Positions 34,942 to 43,656 of a stretch of DNA of 64,000 nt are shown piece by piece. The notes under the pieces were generated by a model that was given only the letters and a program-made list of their open reading frames with translations, did no database searches and had not been told where the DNA came from. The stretch is taken from positions 124,001 to 188,000 of the forward strand of contig JARSSO010000059.1 in assembly GCA_029624765.1 (NCBI GenBank), written 5' to 3'. The position numbers and the translations under genes were made by a program. This DNA is from Candidatus Contendibacter sp. (lineage in GTDB: Bacteria; Pseudomonadota; Gammaproteobacteria; Competibacterales; Competibacteraceae). Positions within the stretch are counted from its first letter, which is position 1. Each line of letters opens with the position of its first letter.

Positions 34942-35640
34942 ATGAACGACGATCCGCCCGCCCGGCGCCGGCGGTTACGCGCCCGGCGCCGCGCCTTGTC
35001 GCCCATCGAGCGGGATCGGGCGGCACTGGCCGTCGCCCGCCGCCTGGAAGATTGGCCGGCGTGGGACGGCGCGATCCGGGTGGCCGGTTATTGGGCTTGC
35101 GACGGCGAATTGGACCCGGCGCCACTGCTGGAGCGCGCCTGGGCCACCCACCGGCAGGTCTATCTTCCCGTGCTGGACGGCGAATGCTCGCTCCGCTTCG
35201 CGCCGTATCTCCCCGGCACGCCCTTGCGCCGCAATCGGTTCCATATCCCCGAACCCGACGTTTCGCCGATGGAATGGCTGGAACCGTCGCGGTTGGATGT
35301 CGTGTTGCTGCCGTTGGTGGCTTTCGACTCCGCCGGAACACGCCTGGGCATGGGTGGAGGATGGTACGACCGCGCCTTTGCGTTCTTGCGCGATCCGGCT
35401 TGCCGGAGCGGCCATCGACCAGTGCTGCTGGGGCTGGGTTACGAGTTTCAGCGCGTGGCCGCGTTGGTTCGGCAAGCCTGGGATGTGCCGCTGGACGCGG
35501 CGGTCACGGAAACGGCGCTTTCCGTGTTCTCCGCCGTCGAAGGTTCGGCTCTTGCATCCAAGCTTTCACTCCAGTCGGTGGGCAAGGGGAGTAAGAGGGT
35601 TCCCGCCGCTCAACGATGCCCATCCAGAAACATCCGATAA
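34942..35640 (+). CDS. ygfA: 5-formyltetrahydrofolate cyclo-ligase, C-terminally extended
   Basis: Converts 5-formyl-THF to 5,10-methenyl-THF. 233 residues from the ATG at 34942. An Arg-rich N-terminus (RRRRLRARRRALS) binds the substrate phosphate/ATP; VLLPLVAFDSAGTRLGMGGG followed by WYDRAF is the MgATP motif. The family core ends at ETALSVF. About 35 more residues follow (SAVEGSALASKLSLQSVGKG and beyond), of low complexity, and the last 31 bases overlap the 3' end of ilvA on the other strand. The tail probably arose from loss of the native stop. Confidence 0.92.
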   Translation: MNDDPPARRRRLRARRRALSPIERDRAALAVARRLEDWPAWDGAIRVAGYWACDGELDPAPLLERAWATHRQVYLPVLDGECSLRFAPYLPGTPLRRNRFHIPEPDVSPMEWLEPSRLDVVLLPLVAFDSAGTRLGMGGGWYDRAFAFLRDPACRSGHRPVLLGLGYEFQRVAALVRQAWDVPLDAAVTETALSVFSAVEGSALASKLSLQSVGKGSKRVPAAQRCPSRNIR

Positions 35641-37130
35641 GCCGGATTCTGGGTTTCGTCGCGCCAGGGATAGCCCAATTCGCGAATGTACCGAACGAAC
35701 CGCGGCCGTTCGGTTTCCGGCACCTGAATGCCGACCAGCACCCGGCCATAATCGGAACCGTGATTGCGGTAGTGGAACAGGCTGATGTTCCAGCCGTGCG
35801 CCATCCCGTTCAGGAATTTCAGCAGCGCGCCGGGCCGTTCGGGAAACTGGAAGCGGTAAAGGATTTCGTCGCGAATGCCGGGGGCGTGGCCGCCCACCAT
35901 GTAGCGCACGTGCAGCTTGGCCATTTCGTTGTCGCTCATGTCGATCACGGGATAGCCGTGTTCGCGCAAGGCGGCGATGAGGCGATTCTTTTCCTCTTCG
36001 CCCTCGGTCAGTTGCACGCCGACGAACACCTGGGCCCGCTGGGAGTCGGCGTAACGGTAGTTGAATTCGGTGATCGAGCGCCGGCCGATGACCTGGCAGA
36101 ACTTGCGGAAGCTGCCGGGCTGCTCGGGGATGGTCGCCGCCAGCAGTGCTTCGCGCCGCTCGCCCAGTTCGGCCCGTTCGGCGATGTGGCGCAGACGGTC
36201 GAAATTGAGATTGGCGCCGCAATGGATCGCGATCAGATTCGCGTCGACGACGCTGGTTCGTTCCACGTATCTTTTCAGGCCGGCGGTTCCCAGCGCGCCG
36301 GCCGGTTCGGCGATGGAGCGGGTATCGTCGAAAATATCCTTGGTGGCGGCGCAAATCTCGTCGGTCGAGACCGTGATGATATCGTCCACCAGATCCCGCG
36401 CCAGCCGAAAGGTTTCCTCGCCCACTTGGCGCACCGCCACGCCATCGGCGAAGAGACCCACTTGATCGAGGGTTACCCGATGGCCTTGTTTAAGCGCTTC
36501 GTGCATGGAGGCGGCATCGTCCGGCTCCACCCCGATGATCTTGATCTCGGGCCGCAGGAACTTGACGTAAGCCGCGACCCCGGCGATCAGGCCGCCGCCG
36601 CCAACCGCGACAAAGATCGCTTCGATGGGATTCGGATGCTGGCGCAGGATCTCCATGCCGATGGTGCCCTGGCCGGCGATCACGTCCGGGTCGTCGTAGG
36701 GGTGAATGAAGACCATGCCCTTTTCCGCTTCCAGTTGGCGGGCGTGCTGGTAGGCTTCATCGTAGGTATCGCCGAACAACACGATTCGACCGCCCCGGTC
36801 GCGCACCGCCTGGACCTTGATCGCCGGGGTGGTGCGGGGCATGACGATGGTGGCCTTGGCGCCGAGTTTCTGGGCGGCCAGGGCCACACCCTGGGCATGG
36901 TTGCCGGCCGAGGCGCAGAGGATGCCTTTTTCCAGAGCCTCGCGCGGTAGTCCAGCGATTTTGTTATAGGCGCCGCGCAGCTTGAACGAGAATACCGGCT
37001 GCAGATCTTCGCGTTTGAGCAGCGCCCGGTTATTCAACCGCCGCGAGAGCCGGCTCATGACCTCCAGCGGCGATTCGATGGCGACATCGTAGACACGGGC
37101 GGTCAGAATTTTCCTGATGTAGTCGTGCAT
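35610..37130 (-). CDS. ilvA: Threonine ammonia-lyase (biosynthetic)
   Basis: Deaminates threonine to 2-oxobutyrate, the first step of isoleucine synthesis. 506 residues from the ATG at 37130, close to the 514 of E. coli. The PLP lysine is K50 in FSFKLRGAYNK. The phosphate loop is SAGNHAQGVAL; VAVGGGGLIAGVAAYVK follows. Two C-terminal ACT-like regulatory domains (about 325-500; EQPGSFRKFCQVIGRRSITE and ERPGALLKFLNGM) fit isoleucine feedback. Divergent from rpiA (36-base gap between start codons); overlaps ygfA tail to tail. Confidence 0.96.
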   Translation of the reverse strand: MHDYIRKILTARVYDVAIESPLEVMSRLSRRLNNRALLKREDLQPVFSFKLRGAYNKIAGLPREALEKGILCASAGNHAQGVALAAQKLGAKATIVMPRTTPAIKVQAVRDRGGRIVLFGDTYDEAYQHARQLEAEKGMVFIHPYDDPDVIAGQGTIGMEILRQHPNPIEAIFVAVGGGGLIAGVAAYVKFLRPEIKIIGVEPDDAASMHEALKQGHRVTLDQVGLFADGVAVRQVGEETFRLARDLVDDIITVSTDEICAATKDIFDDTRSIAEPAGALGTAGLKRYVERTSVVDANLIAIHCGANLNFDRLRHIAERAELGERREALLAATIPEQPGSFRKFCQVIGRRSITEFNYRYADSQRAQVFVGVQLTEGEEEKNRLIAALREHGYPVIDMSDNEMAKLHVRYMVGGHAPGIRDEILYRFQFPERPGALLKFLNGMAHGWNISLFHYRNHGSDYGRVLVGIQVPETERPRFVRYIRELGYPWRDETQNPAYRMFLDGHR

Positions 37131-37166
37131 GGGGATTGAGTGGCGAAATTTGGAGGAGAACGGTCG

Positions 37167-37835
37167 ATGTCCACAGAAGACATGAAAAAGCGCGCCGCTG
37201 AAGCGGCATTGCGGTATATCGAAGACAATACGGTCCTCGGAGTCGGCACGGGTTCGACGGTCAGCTATTTTATTGACGCCCTGGCGCGCATCAAGCACCG
37301 ACTCGATGGCGTGGTGTCGAGTTCCGAGGCGACCACGCGGCAGTTGAAAGCCTGCAAGATTCCGGTGCTGGATTTGAACGCCGCCGGCCCGTTGCCGCTG
37401 TACGTGGATGGCGCCGACGAAGTGAATCGTCAATTGCAAATGATTAAAGGCGGCGGCGGCGCGTTGACTCGCGAGAAAATCATCGCCGCCGCCAGCGAGG
37501 TGTTCGTTTGTATTGCTGACCAATCAAAGCTGGTCGACGTGTTGGGAGCTTTTCCGCTGCCGGTCGAGGTGATTCCGATGGCGCGCAGCCATGTCGGTCG
37601 AGAACTGCTCAAGCAAGGCGGCCAACCGGTATTGCGCGAGAATGTCGTCACCGACAACGGCAACCTGATCATCGATGTCTATAACCTGAAAATTCTGGAG
37701 CCGGCCAGGCTGGAGGCGGAACTGAACAACATCCCCGGCGTCGTCACGGTGGGATTGTTCGCGTTGCGGCCGGCGGACGTGCTGCTGCTGGGTACGGAAC
37801 AGGGCGTTCGGGAGATTGGGAGCGATGATGGCTAA
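37167..37835 (+). CDS. rpiA: Ribose-5-phosphate isomerase A
   Basis: Interconverts ribose-5-P and ribulose-5-P. 222 residues from the ATG at 37167, with ggagga upstream. [61 protein letters not shown] and [11 protein letters not shown] are the family signatures. Divergent from ilvA, as in E. coli and relatives. Confidence 0.97.
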   Translation: MSTEDMKKRAAEAALRYIEDNTVLGVGTGSTVSYFIDALARIKHRLDGVVSSSEATTRQLKACKIPVLDLNAAGPLPLYVDGADEVNRQLQMIKGGGGALTREKIIAAASEVFVCIADQSKLVDVLGAFPLPVEVIPMARSHVGRELLKQGGQPVLRENVVTDNGNLIIDVYNLKILEPARLEAELNNIPGVVTVGLFALRPADVLLLGTEQGVREIGSDDG

Positions 37836-37874
37836 GCTGAGAATTTGCGTCATTTCATTGTTAAGGCCAACGGT

Positions 37875-38537
37875 ATGAATACAGAACTTTCCTTTGAGGA
37901 TATTCGGGCTTTATTTGCCGAAACCGCGCTTCGGTTTCAGGAAACCGACCGCAAGTTTCAGGAAACCGACCGCAGGTTTCAGGAAACCGACCGCAAGTTT
38001 CAGGAAACCGACCGCAAGTTTCAGGAAACCGACCGATTAATCGAGAAGCTGTCACGGGAAACCAGTCAGAAAATTCGCGAGCTTGGCCAGCAAATCGGCG
38101 GTTTGGGCAATAAATTCGGCAGCTTCACCGAAGGTCTGGCCTTGCCTTCCATGGAAAAGATCCTGCGCCAGCGTTTCGGTGTGGATACGGTTGGTCCCAG
38201 CGTCCGGATTTTCCGAAACGGGAAACACTTGGAAATCGACGTGCTGGCGTATGCGAATGGTGAACTCAATGCTGCATACGTGGTGGAGGTCAAAAGCCAT
38301 CTGCGCGAGGAGAACATTCAGCAACTTCTGGATATCCTTGAGCATTTCGCTGAGTGGTTTCCAGAGCACGGCGACAAGAAGCTTTACGGTATTCTGGCCG
38401 CCGTCCATATCCCTGAAGCGCTGCGCGAGCGGGTTCTGGAACAGGGTCTCTATCTGGCGCAGATTCATGATGATCTATTTGAACTGCAAGTACCCGACAA
38501 TTTCCAGCCTCGGCGCTTCGATCATCGGGCGCAATAA
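37875..38537 (+). CDS. Coiled-coil heptad-repeat protein with PD-(D/E)XK-like domain
   Basis: 220 residues from the ATG at 37875. An N-terminal helix is followed by five near-identical heptads (FQETDRK type, about residues 20-55), then LIEKLSRETSQKIRELGQQI, a predicted long coiled coil. The C-terminal half looks like a restriction-like nuclease fold: LEIDVLAYANGELNAAYVVE followed by VKSH gives D...ExK. Similar DUF3782-type proteins are common in cyanobacteria and some proteobacteria; function unknown. It lies 39 bases after rpiA. Its 3' end overlaps the T-run side of the terminator of the convergent porin gene. Confidence 0.75.
   Translation: MNTELSFEDIRALFAETALRFQETDRKFQETDRRFQETDRKFQETDRKFQETDRLIEKLSRETSQKIRELGQQIGGLGNKFGSFTEGLALPSMEKILRQRFGVDTVGPSVRIFRNGKHLEIDVLAYANGELNAAYVVEVKSHLREENIQQLLDILEHFAEWFPEHGDKKLYGILAAVHIPEALRERVLEQGLYLAQIHDDLFELQVPDNFQPRRFDHRAQ
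37934..38038 (+). repeat. Five 21-bp tandem repeats coding for coiled-coil heptads
   Basis: Units begin at 37934, 37955, 37976, 37997 and 38018. The first four differ by a single base (aag/agg), and the last diverges at its end. The period of 21 bp equals one heptad, so gain or loss of units would change coiled-coil length without a frameshift. An imperfect unit may precede them. Confidence 0.93.
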
Positions 38538-38562
38538 AAACGGGCGCTGTCGCCAGCGCCCG
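38535..38562 (-). terminator. Intrinsic terminator of porin 1
   Basis: Stem cgggcgctg / cagcgcccg (38541-38549, 38554-38562) with loop tcgc; TTTTT follows on the minus strand (38536-38540). On the plus strand there is no T-run, so it serves the porin. Confidence 0.9.
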
Positions 38563-38596
38563 TCGCTGCCCTTACGCCTGATGTCAGGCTTTGGTG

Positions 38597-39778
38597 TTAG
38601 AAGTCCACGCGCGTGCCGATGGAAATTCCGTTCTGATCGCCGTAGAAGATGGTGCCTGGATCAGATATGAAAACAGTACCGCCGGATACGCTGGTTATGG
38701 TGGGTTGCTGAGCGTCACGGCCGACATATTCAATCCATAGCCGGGTCCGCTTGCTGAAGTTGTACTGATAGCCCAAGGCGTAGTTTTGGATGGGGTCGGC
38801 CCCAGAAAGACCCGTGTCCAGTTGACCATAGGCGGCGCTGATGACATTGTTGCCGAAGGTATAGGAACCGGTCAGATAGGCGCTCCAAGGGGTGTCAAGT
38901 CCACCGAAAGCCGCGAACAAGGGCTCGTAGACCCCCCACTGATTCAGTGTGCCTTGTTCGTAGGTCAAGCCAATGCTGAACGCTCCAGTCTGATAGCCCA
39001 CGCCGATACCCCACTGATCCCGATCCAGATCAACGACGGGAATGCCCGCGCTATCATAGAGCGTCCTTCCATTCAGGGCGATATACGTGGCGCCGACGAA
39101 GAACGGTCCATTGGTGTATTTCAGGGCGACCGTCCATTCATCAATCCCATCCGACCATCCATCCCGCTCATTGGTGGGGAAAGTTCCTACGCCATCCCTG
39201 GTGATGCTACTTGCCATGACCAGCATGGCCGAGGCGCTGAATCCACCGAAATCCGGCGTCGAATAGTAAACGCTGCTCGGCAGGCGTTCCAAGGTCCCTC
39301 CGGATTGCGCATTGGAAACATCCGTGGTGGAAGAACGGACGAAGCCGTTGTTGGAACCCCCCAGCCATACCGTTGGGCCAAAGCTTAAGGAAGTGTTAAA
39401 GATATCGTTGATACCCACGACTTCGTAGTAGGGGGTGACTTGCGTGCCGACCGTCAACTGACCAAAACCACCCTTCAGGCCAACGAACTTGGGCCGATCT
39501 CCCTGTAGATTGCCGCCGTCGGTGACATCGACGCCAAACTCATATTGGTAGACGGCGCTCAAACCGCCACCCAGATCCTCGGAACCCTGGACGCCGAGCC
39601 GGGAGGCATTGTTGACCACATCCCAATTGGCGTCGCCTTCAAAGAGATTGAAAAGGTTATCATCGTCGTTGTAATCCACCGACACCCGCGCCGAGCCATA
39701 CAGGATGGTATCGGCCTGCGCGGCTAGGGGAGCGGCAAGGGTGGCGGCAACCGCCAAGGCAAGAACAGACTTTTTCAT
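38597..39778 (-). CDS. Gram-negative outer-membrane porin (paralog 1)
   Basis: 393 residues from the ATG at 39778. Signal peptide MKKSVLALAVAATLAAPLAA, cleaved before Asp of ADTILYG. A beta-barrel pattern of alternating aromatic and polar strands ends in the typical C-terminal Phe (GTRVDF), which the BAM machinery recognises. DLGGGLSAVYQYEFGVDVTD, then LKGGFGQLTVGTQVTPYYEV and GYQYNFSKRTRLWIEYVGRD are shared with the upstream paralog. General trimeric porin of the betaproteobacterial/Neisseria-like porin_4 family; the solute is unknown. It has its own promoter and terminator. Confidence 0.93.
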   Translation of the reverse strand: MKKSVLALAVAATLAAPLAAQADTILYGSARVSVDYNDDDNLFNLFEGDANWDVVNNASRLGVQGSEDLGGGLSAVYQYEFGVDVTDGGNLQGDRPKFVGLKGGFGQLTVGTQVTPYYEVVGINDIFNTSLSFGPTVWLGGSNNGFVRSSTTDVSNAQSGGTLERLPSSVYYSTPDFGGFSASAMLVMASSITRDGVGTFPTNERDGWSDGIDEWTVALKYTNGPFFVGATYIALNGRTLYDSAGIPVVDLDRDQWGIGVGYQTGAFSIGLTYEQGTLNQWGVYEPLFAAFGGLDTPWSAYLTGSYTFGNNVISAAYGQLDTGLSGADPIQNYALGYQYNFSKRTRLWIEYVGRDAQQPTITSVSGGTVFISDPGTIFYGDQNGISIGTRVDF

Positions 39779-39886
39779 GGCATGATTCCCAAGTTGTGGC
39801 GCATGTCCAACCAAGCTCAAAATCCGCTTTCCAATCAAATAGATGGGCTGATTGGAAAACAGTCTTGAATCACTATTTGGAATGAA

Positions 39887-39915
39887 TTTATATACTGATC
39901 GCGGCAAAAAAGCAA
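39887..39915 (-). promoter_or_regulatory. Promoter of porin 1
   Basis: On the minus strand: -35 TTGCTT (39910-39915), 17-base spacer, -10 TATAAA (39887-39892). A CAGTTGC element spans the -35, as it does in the porin 2 promoter. Confidence 0.65.
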
Positions 39916-39984
39916 CTGTTTTTTATAAAAGATACAACTTTTTGTTTCAATACAACGGTCTGGAATGGAAACAAGGAAATTGGA

Positions 39985-40018
39985 ACAGAAAAAAAACGGA
40001 CGCCCGAAGGCGTCCGTT
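39985..40018 (-). terminator. Intrinsic terminator of porin 2
   Basis: Stem aacggacgcc / ggcgtccgtt (39995-40004, 40009-40018) with loop cgaa; an uninterrupted T-run follows on the minus strand (A-run 39989-39996). Confidence 0.92.
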
Positions 40019-40045
40019 GGGTTCAGGCGGATTCAGGCGGGTGAA

Positions 40046-41194
40046 TCAGAAGTCGACGCGGGTACCGATGGAAACGGTCTGCTTGCTGCCAACCAACTCA
40101 GAGTCAACGTCCTGGCCGATGTATTCAACCCAAACCCGGGTGCGCTTGCTGAAGTTGTACTGGTAACCCAAGGCCCAGTTGTTGATGTCGCTTTGCGTGA
40201 GAATATTCCCATTGGCAAGGAAGAGCTGGCCATCGTCGGGGGTCATGTAGCCATACGCACCCCGGATGACATTGTTGCCAAAGGTGTACTGACCGGTCAG
40301 ATAAAAGTTATCGGTCTGGCCGAAGTACTGAGTGTTGACATCACCCCGTTCCCAATTGACGGTAACGGCAAAGGGGCCCGCGTTATAACCAAACGCCAAG
40401 CCATATTGTTCACCGTCCCAGGTGGGCCGGGTGAAGAAAGCATCAAAACCAGGACCTTCAAGCGCCATGTAGGTGCCACCCGCGAAGAACGGCCCGTTCT
40501 TGTAGGAGGCCGAGATGCCCCACATGTCGATGTCGCTGGAAAGATTGGCGGGAACCAGATTGGTCGTGCCGGAGATGCGAGTATCGCCGCAGCCCGTGCC
40601 GTAGCGAAGTTCCGTGGGCACCTGCGGATCGGTGGGCGGGCACTGGCCGTTCATCACCAGCATCAACTGGGCGCTGAAGCCGCTCCAGTTGGGCGAAGTG
40701 TAGATCAGGCTGTTGTCCATGCGCGTGCCGAAGGTGTTGCCCAGATAGACGCTGTCGCTACTGAACAGCTTGGTGCTGTTGAAGATATCGGCGATGCCCA
40801 TCACGTTGTAGTAGGGAGTCCATTGGGTGCCGATAGTCACCGAACCCCAGCTCGAACCCTTCAGACCGACCCACTTCGGGCGGTTGCTGTTAAGATTGCC
40901 GCCATCGGTGACGTCCACGCCGAACTCGTACTGATAGATGGCGCTCAGACCACCGCCCAGATCTTCCTCACCCCGCACGCCCAGGCGAGACGCGTTGTTG
41001 AAGACATCCCACGAATCGGTGCCGGCGGTGAGCCGAACCAGCGAGCCGTCGGGCGCCCGAGCATAGTTGGAGTTGAAATCGCTGTAATCGACCGACACCC
41101 GGGCGGAACCATACAAGGTCGTGTCGGCGTGGGCGGCGGAACCAAAACCAACCAGCGCAGCGGCGACGGCCAGCGCAAGAGCAGACTTTTTCAT
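40046..41194 (-). CDS. Gram-negative outer-membrane porin (paralog 2)
   Basis: 382 residues from the ATG at 41194, with aggag 6 bases upstream. Signal peptide MKKSALALAVAAALVGFGSA, cleaved near AHA-DTTLYG. Same architecture as paralog 1: NNASRLGVRGEEDLGGGLSA, then IYQYEFGVDVTDGGNLNSNR, WGSVTIGTQWTPYYNVMGIA and NFSKRTRVWVEYIGQD, ending in RVDF. The surface-loop regions differ between the two paralogs, suggesting different pore selectivity. A terminator separates them, so they are transcribed independently. Confidence 0.94.
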   Translation of the reverse strand: MKKSALALAVAAALVGFGSAAHADTTLYGSARVSVDYSDFNSNYARAPDGSLVRLTAGTDSWDVFNNASRLGVRGEEDLGGGLSAIYQYEFGVDVTDGGNLNSNRPKWVGLKGSSWGSVTIGTQWTPYYNVMGIADIFNSTKLFSSDSVYLGNTFGTRMDNSLIYTSPNWSGFSAQLMLVMNGQCPPTDPQVPTELRYGTGCGDTRISGTTNLVPANLSSDIDMWGISASYKNGPFFAGGTYMALEGPGFDAFFTRPTWDGEQYGLAFGYNAGPFAVTVNWERGDVNTQYFGQTDNFYLTGQYTFGNNVIRGAYGYMTPDDGQLFLANGNILTQSDINNWALGYQYNFSKRTRVWVEYIGQDVDSELVGSKQTVSIGTRVDF

Positions 41195-41213
41195 GACTGA
41201 ACTCCTAGGTTTG

Positions 41214-41231
41214 TGTTGTATTTACACAACA
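41214..41231. promoter_or_regulatory. Inverted repeat TGTTGT-N6-ACAACA in the porin 2 leader
   Basis: Arms 41214-41219 and 41226-41231. It lies about 20-40 bases after the predicted start of transcription, so it could be an operator or an RNA structure. Confidence 0.5.
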
Positions 41232-41259
41232 AAAGGGCATTCGCAACTCATGGGGTAAA

Positions 41260-41288
41260 TTTATACGCATTCTGAAGCGGAAACGCAA
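41260..41288 (-). promoter_or_regulatory. Promoter of porin 2
   Basis: On the minus strand: -35 TTGCGT (41283-41288), 17-base spacer, -10 TATAAA (41260-41265). CAGTTGC spans the -35, as in porin 1. Confidence 0.7.
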
Positions 41289-41331
41289 CTGATATTTTCA
41301 AAAAAAACACAAAACCTTCGTTTTGTTATAA

Positions 41332-41354
41332 AAAAACAACTGACTGTTGTTTTT
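41332..41354. promoter_or_regulatory. Upstream inverted repeat AAAAACAAC-N5-GTTGTTTTT
   Basis: Perfect 9-bp arms 41332-41340 and 41346-41354, about 45 bases upstream of the porin 2 -35. It contains the same ACAAC/GTTGT core as the leader repeat; a further ACAACA lies at 41364-41369. Probably a regulator binding region. Confidence 0.5.
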
Positions 41355-41468
41355 CTGATTATGACAACAAATTCCGCGCGCTTCAACTTAAAGTAGTCGC
41401 CCGGACGTTGGGTTTGGAGGAGTTACCATCGTTGATGTGGTACTGGAGCGGTCCAGGCGTCGATGGGA

Positions 41469-42260
41469 TCAATGGGGGTTGGGATCGCGGGGATCACCCA
41501 GCAAATACAGTCCAGTCAGCTTGTGAAACGCGCTTGAGGTTCGTGGACCGGCCAAACCGTCGACTTTCAGATAAATTCCGGGCAAAGTGTTCAAAAATTG
41601 TTGCAGTATTTTCACTCCCGGCGAGCTTTCGGTTTCGGCGTAGCGCAGCGGCCCAGGAGCGGATTCGCCATCGGCGGCGAACTCGACCAAATCCCGTTCC
41701 GCCAGTCGTCGCAGCAACACCGCTGCGCCGCAACGCTGGGCGACGGCGGTTTCGTTCCAAACGTCATCGGTCACGTATTTGCCTTGCTGGTAGTGGGTGG
41801 AATAGTTCCACAGGTAGGGCGAGGGCACTTCGGGATGATGCAGTCGGTAATTCCAGCCGCCATGGCCTTCCAGCTTGAACAGCGCGCCGGTGATGCTCCA
41901 GTCCGACCACTGGTCGAAGTGGTACAGGCACAACGCGTCGGCGGTGCTGTCCTCCCAGGTGAACGGGGGCTCGCCTTCGGCCGGCCGGCCATCCGGCAGG
42001 TGGCGGGTACGCGCGGTCAGCGGGTCGCCGTTATGCAAATGGACGGTGAAATCGCGACCGGTGTCGACTTCGTGGAGCACCGCCACTACGAACCAGGGTA
42101 CGTTCAATCGCCGGCCCACCGTCCAGTACCGATCACGGTCGGCCATGATGGCGTCTACCCGTTCCTCCACCTCGGCGACCCGCTCCAAGCGAATCGGGCA
42201 GGTGGCGAACAGGCGCTGGTATTCGTGCTGCAATTCCGGTGTTAGAGTGATGCGGCTCAC
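41469..42260 (-). CDS. Lysozyme-like protein with peptidoglycan-binding-like C-terminus
   Basis: 263 residues from a GTG at 42260. The segment NVPWFVVAVLHEVDTGRDFT followed by HLHNGDPLTARTRHLPDGRP and PPFTWEDSTADAL is typical of predicted lysozyme-family proteins, with a Glu in LHEVD as candidate catalytic residue. YFDQW-type and GGWNYRLHHPEVPSPYLWNY motifs follow. The last 55 residues (VKILQQFLNTLPGIYLKVDG, then TSSAFHKLTG) resemble a peptidoglycan-binding_1 repeat. No signal peptide is obvious, so export is uncertain. Isolated between the porin promoter region and the pigment locus. Confidence 0.7.
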   Translation of the reverse strand: MSRITLTPELQHEYQRLFATCPIRLERVAEVEERVDAIMADRDRYWTVGRRLNVPWFVVAVLHEVDTGRDFTVHLHNGDPLTARTRHLPDGRPAEGEPPFTWEDSTADALCLYHFDQWSDWSITGALFKLEGHGGWNYRLHHPEVPSPYLWNYSTHYQQGKYVTDDVWNETAVAQRCGAAVLLRRLAERDLVEFAADGESAPGPLRYAETESSPGVKILQQFLNTLPGIYLKVDGLAGPRTSSAFHKLTGLYLLGDPRDPNPH

Positions 42261-42339
42261 TGGGGATTTCCCTTCTTTGGCTCCAGGGGAGCGGACGGTG
42301 GGCGTGAAGCGATGCTAAATTCTGCTAAATTTGCAGGCC

Positions 42340-43656
42340 ATGATACCAGCCCTATTCCCCCTGCTGGCGCGGGCCGCGCCAAACACGCCCATCGCCTGGC
42401 GGCATGGCCAGCCTGTCGTCCGCGCGGCCTTTCTGCGCCATGTCGCCGGTGTCGCTGGTCGGCTGCCGCCCGCGCGCTTCATCTTCAATCTGTGCGAGGA
42501 TCGCTATCGGTTTCTGGTTGCGTTCGCCGCCGTGGGCGTGAATGGTCAGACCAACCTCCTGCCATCTAGCCGCGCCAGCCTGCACCTGCGCCAACTGGCC
42601 GAGGATTATCCCGACAGCGCCCCGATCACGAATGACGACCTTGATGCGTGGTTGGCGTTGGAGGGGGTTGCCGAGCCTGTTCCCGCCATGCCCGAACTAC
42701 CAGCCGAGCAGGTTGTAGCCATCGCCTTCACCTCGGGCAGCACCGGCCGCGCCAGACCCAATACCAAAACCTGGGGTGAATTGATCAACGGCGCGGCGCA
42801 GGCGCGGCAACGGTTTGGCTTCGCGCCGGGCATGACGATCGTGGCGACCGTACCCCCGCAACATATGTACGGCCTGGAAACCTCGATCATGGCGCCGCTG
42901 GCGAGCGGTGTCAGCGTTCATGGCGGACGGCCCTTCTTTCCGGACGACGTGCGCGCCGCGCTGGAGGCCGTGCCGCCGCCGCGGGTACTGGTCACCACGC
43001 CGGTTCATCTCCAAGCCTGTGTCCAGGCTGACCTGTCCTGGCCGCAATCGACTTTCCTGATTTCGGCGACCGCGCCCCTGTCCCCGACGCTCGCCGCCCG
43101 GGCCGAGGCCGTGTTCGCCGCTCCGGTGCTGGAAATCTACGGCTGCACCGAGGCCGGTTCCATCGCCAGTCGCCGCACCCTGGACGGTGACCGCTGGCGA
43201 CTGTACGAGGGGTTCCGGTTGCATGACGGCTGCTTGTCCGGCGCGCATCTGCCGGAGCCGGTCGCCTTGAACGATATGGTCGAGGAATGCGGCCCAACCG
43301 AATTCAAGCTGCTCGGTCGCCGGGAAGACCTGGTTAATATCGCCGGCAAGCGAACCTCGCTGGGGTATCTGAATCATCAACTCAACGCCATCGAAGGCGT
43401 GGTGGAGGGTGTGTTCGTGATCCCCGACGCCGCAGGAACCGAGGTTCGGCGGTTGCTGGCCGTGGTGGTCGCGCCCGGACTGGACGAACGGCGATTGCTC
43501 GCCGCGCTGGCCGAGCGGCTCGATCCGGTGTTTCTGCCCCGGCCTCTCGTCAAGGTGGATGCGCTGCCGCGCAACGAGACCGGCAAGGTGACGCGCGCCG
43601 CCTTGCTGGCCCTGATCGCCATTGCTCACCCCTCCCCGAGCACCCATGAATTCTAA
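42340..43656 (+). CDS. AMP-dependent ligase of the aryl-polyene locus (hydroxybenzoate/acyl-activating)
   Basis: 438 residues from the ATG at 42340. Shorter than general CoA ligases; this is the form seen in aryl-polyene clusters. FTSGSTGRARPNTKTWGELI is the P-loop, VPPQHMYGLETSIMAPL, YGCTEAGSIASRR and GRREDLVNIAGKRTSL follow, and the catalytic Lys is in NETGKVTR. Expected to activate the aryl starter acid as an adenylate and load it on the carrier protein. First gene of the locus; the next gene starts inside its last codons. Confidence 0.85.
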   Translation: MIPALFPLLARAAPNTPIAWRHGQPVVRAAFLRHVAGVAGRLPPARFIFNLCEDRYRFLVAFAAVGVNGQTNLLPSSRASLHLRQLAEDYPDSAPITNDDLDAWLALEGVAEPVPAMPELPAEQVVAIAFTSGSTGRARPNTKTWGELINGAAQARQRFGFAPGMTIVATVPPQHMYGLETSIMAPLASGVSVHGGRPFFPDDVRAALEAVPPPRVLVTTPVHLQACVQADLSWPQSTFLISATAPLSPTLAARAEAVFAAPVLEIYGCTEAGSIASRRTLDGDRWRLYEGFRLHDGCLSGAHLPEPVALNDMVEECGPTEFKLLGRREDLVNIAGKRTSLGYLNHQLNAIEGVVEGVFVIPDAAGTEVRRLLAVVVAPGLDERRLLAALAERLDPVFLPRPLVKVDALPRNETGKVTRAALLALIAIAHPSPSTHEF

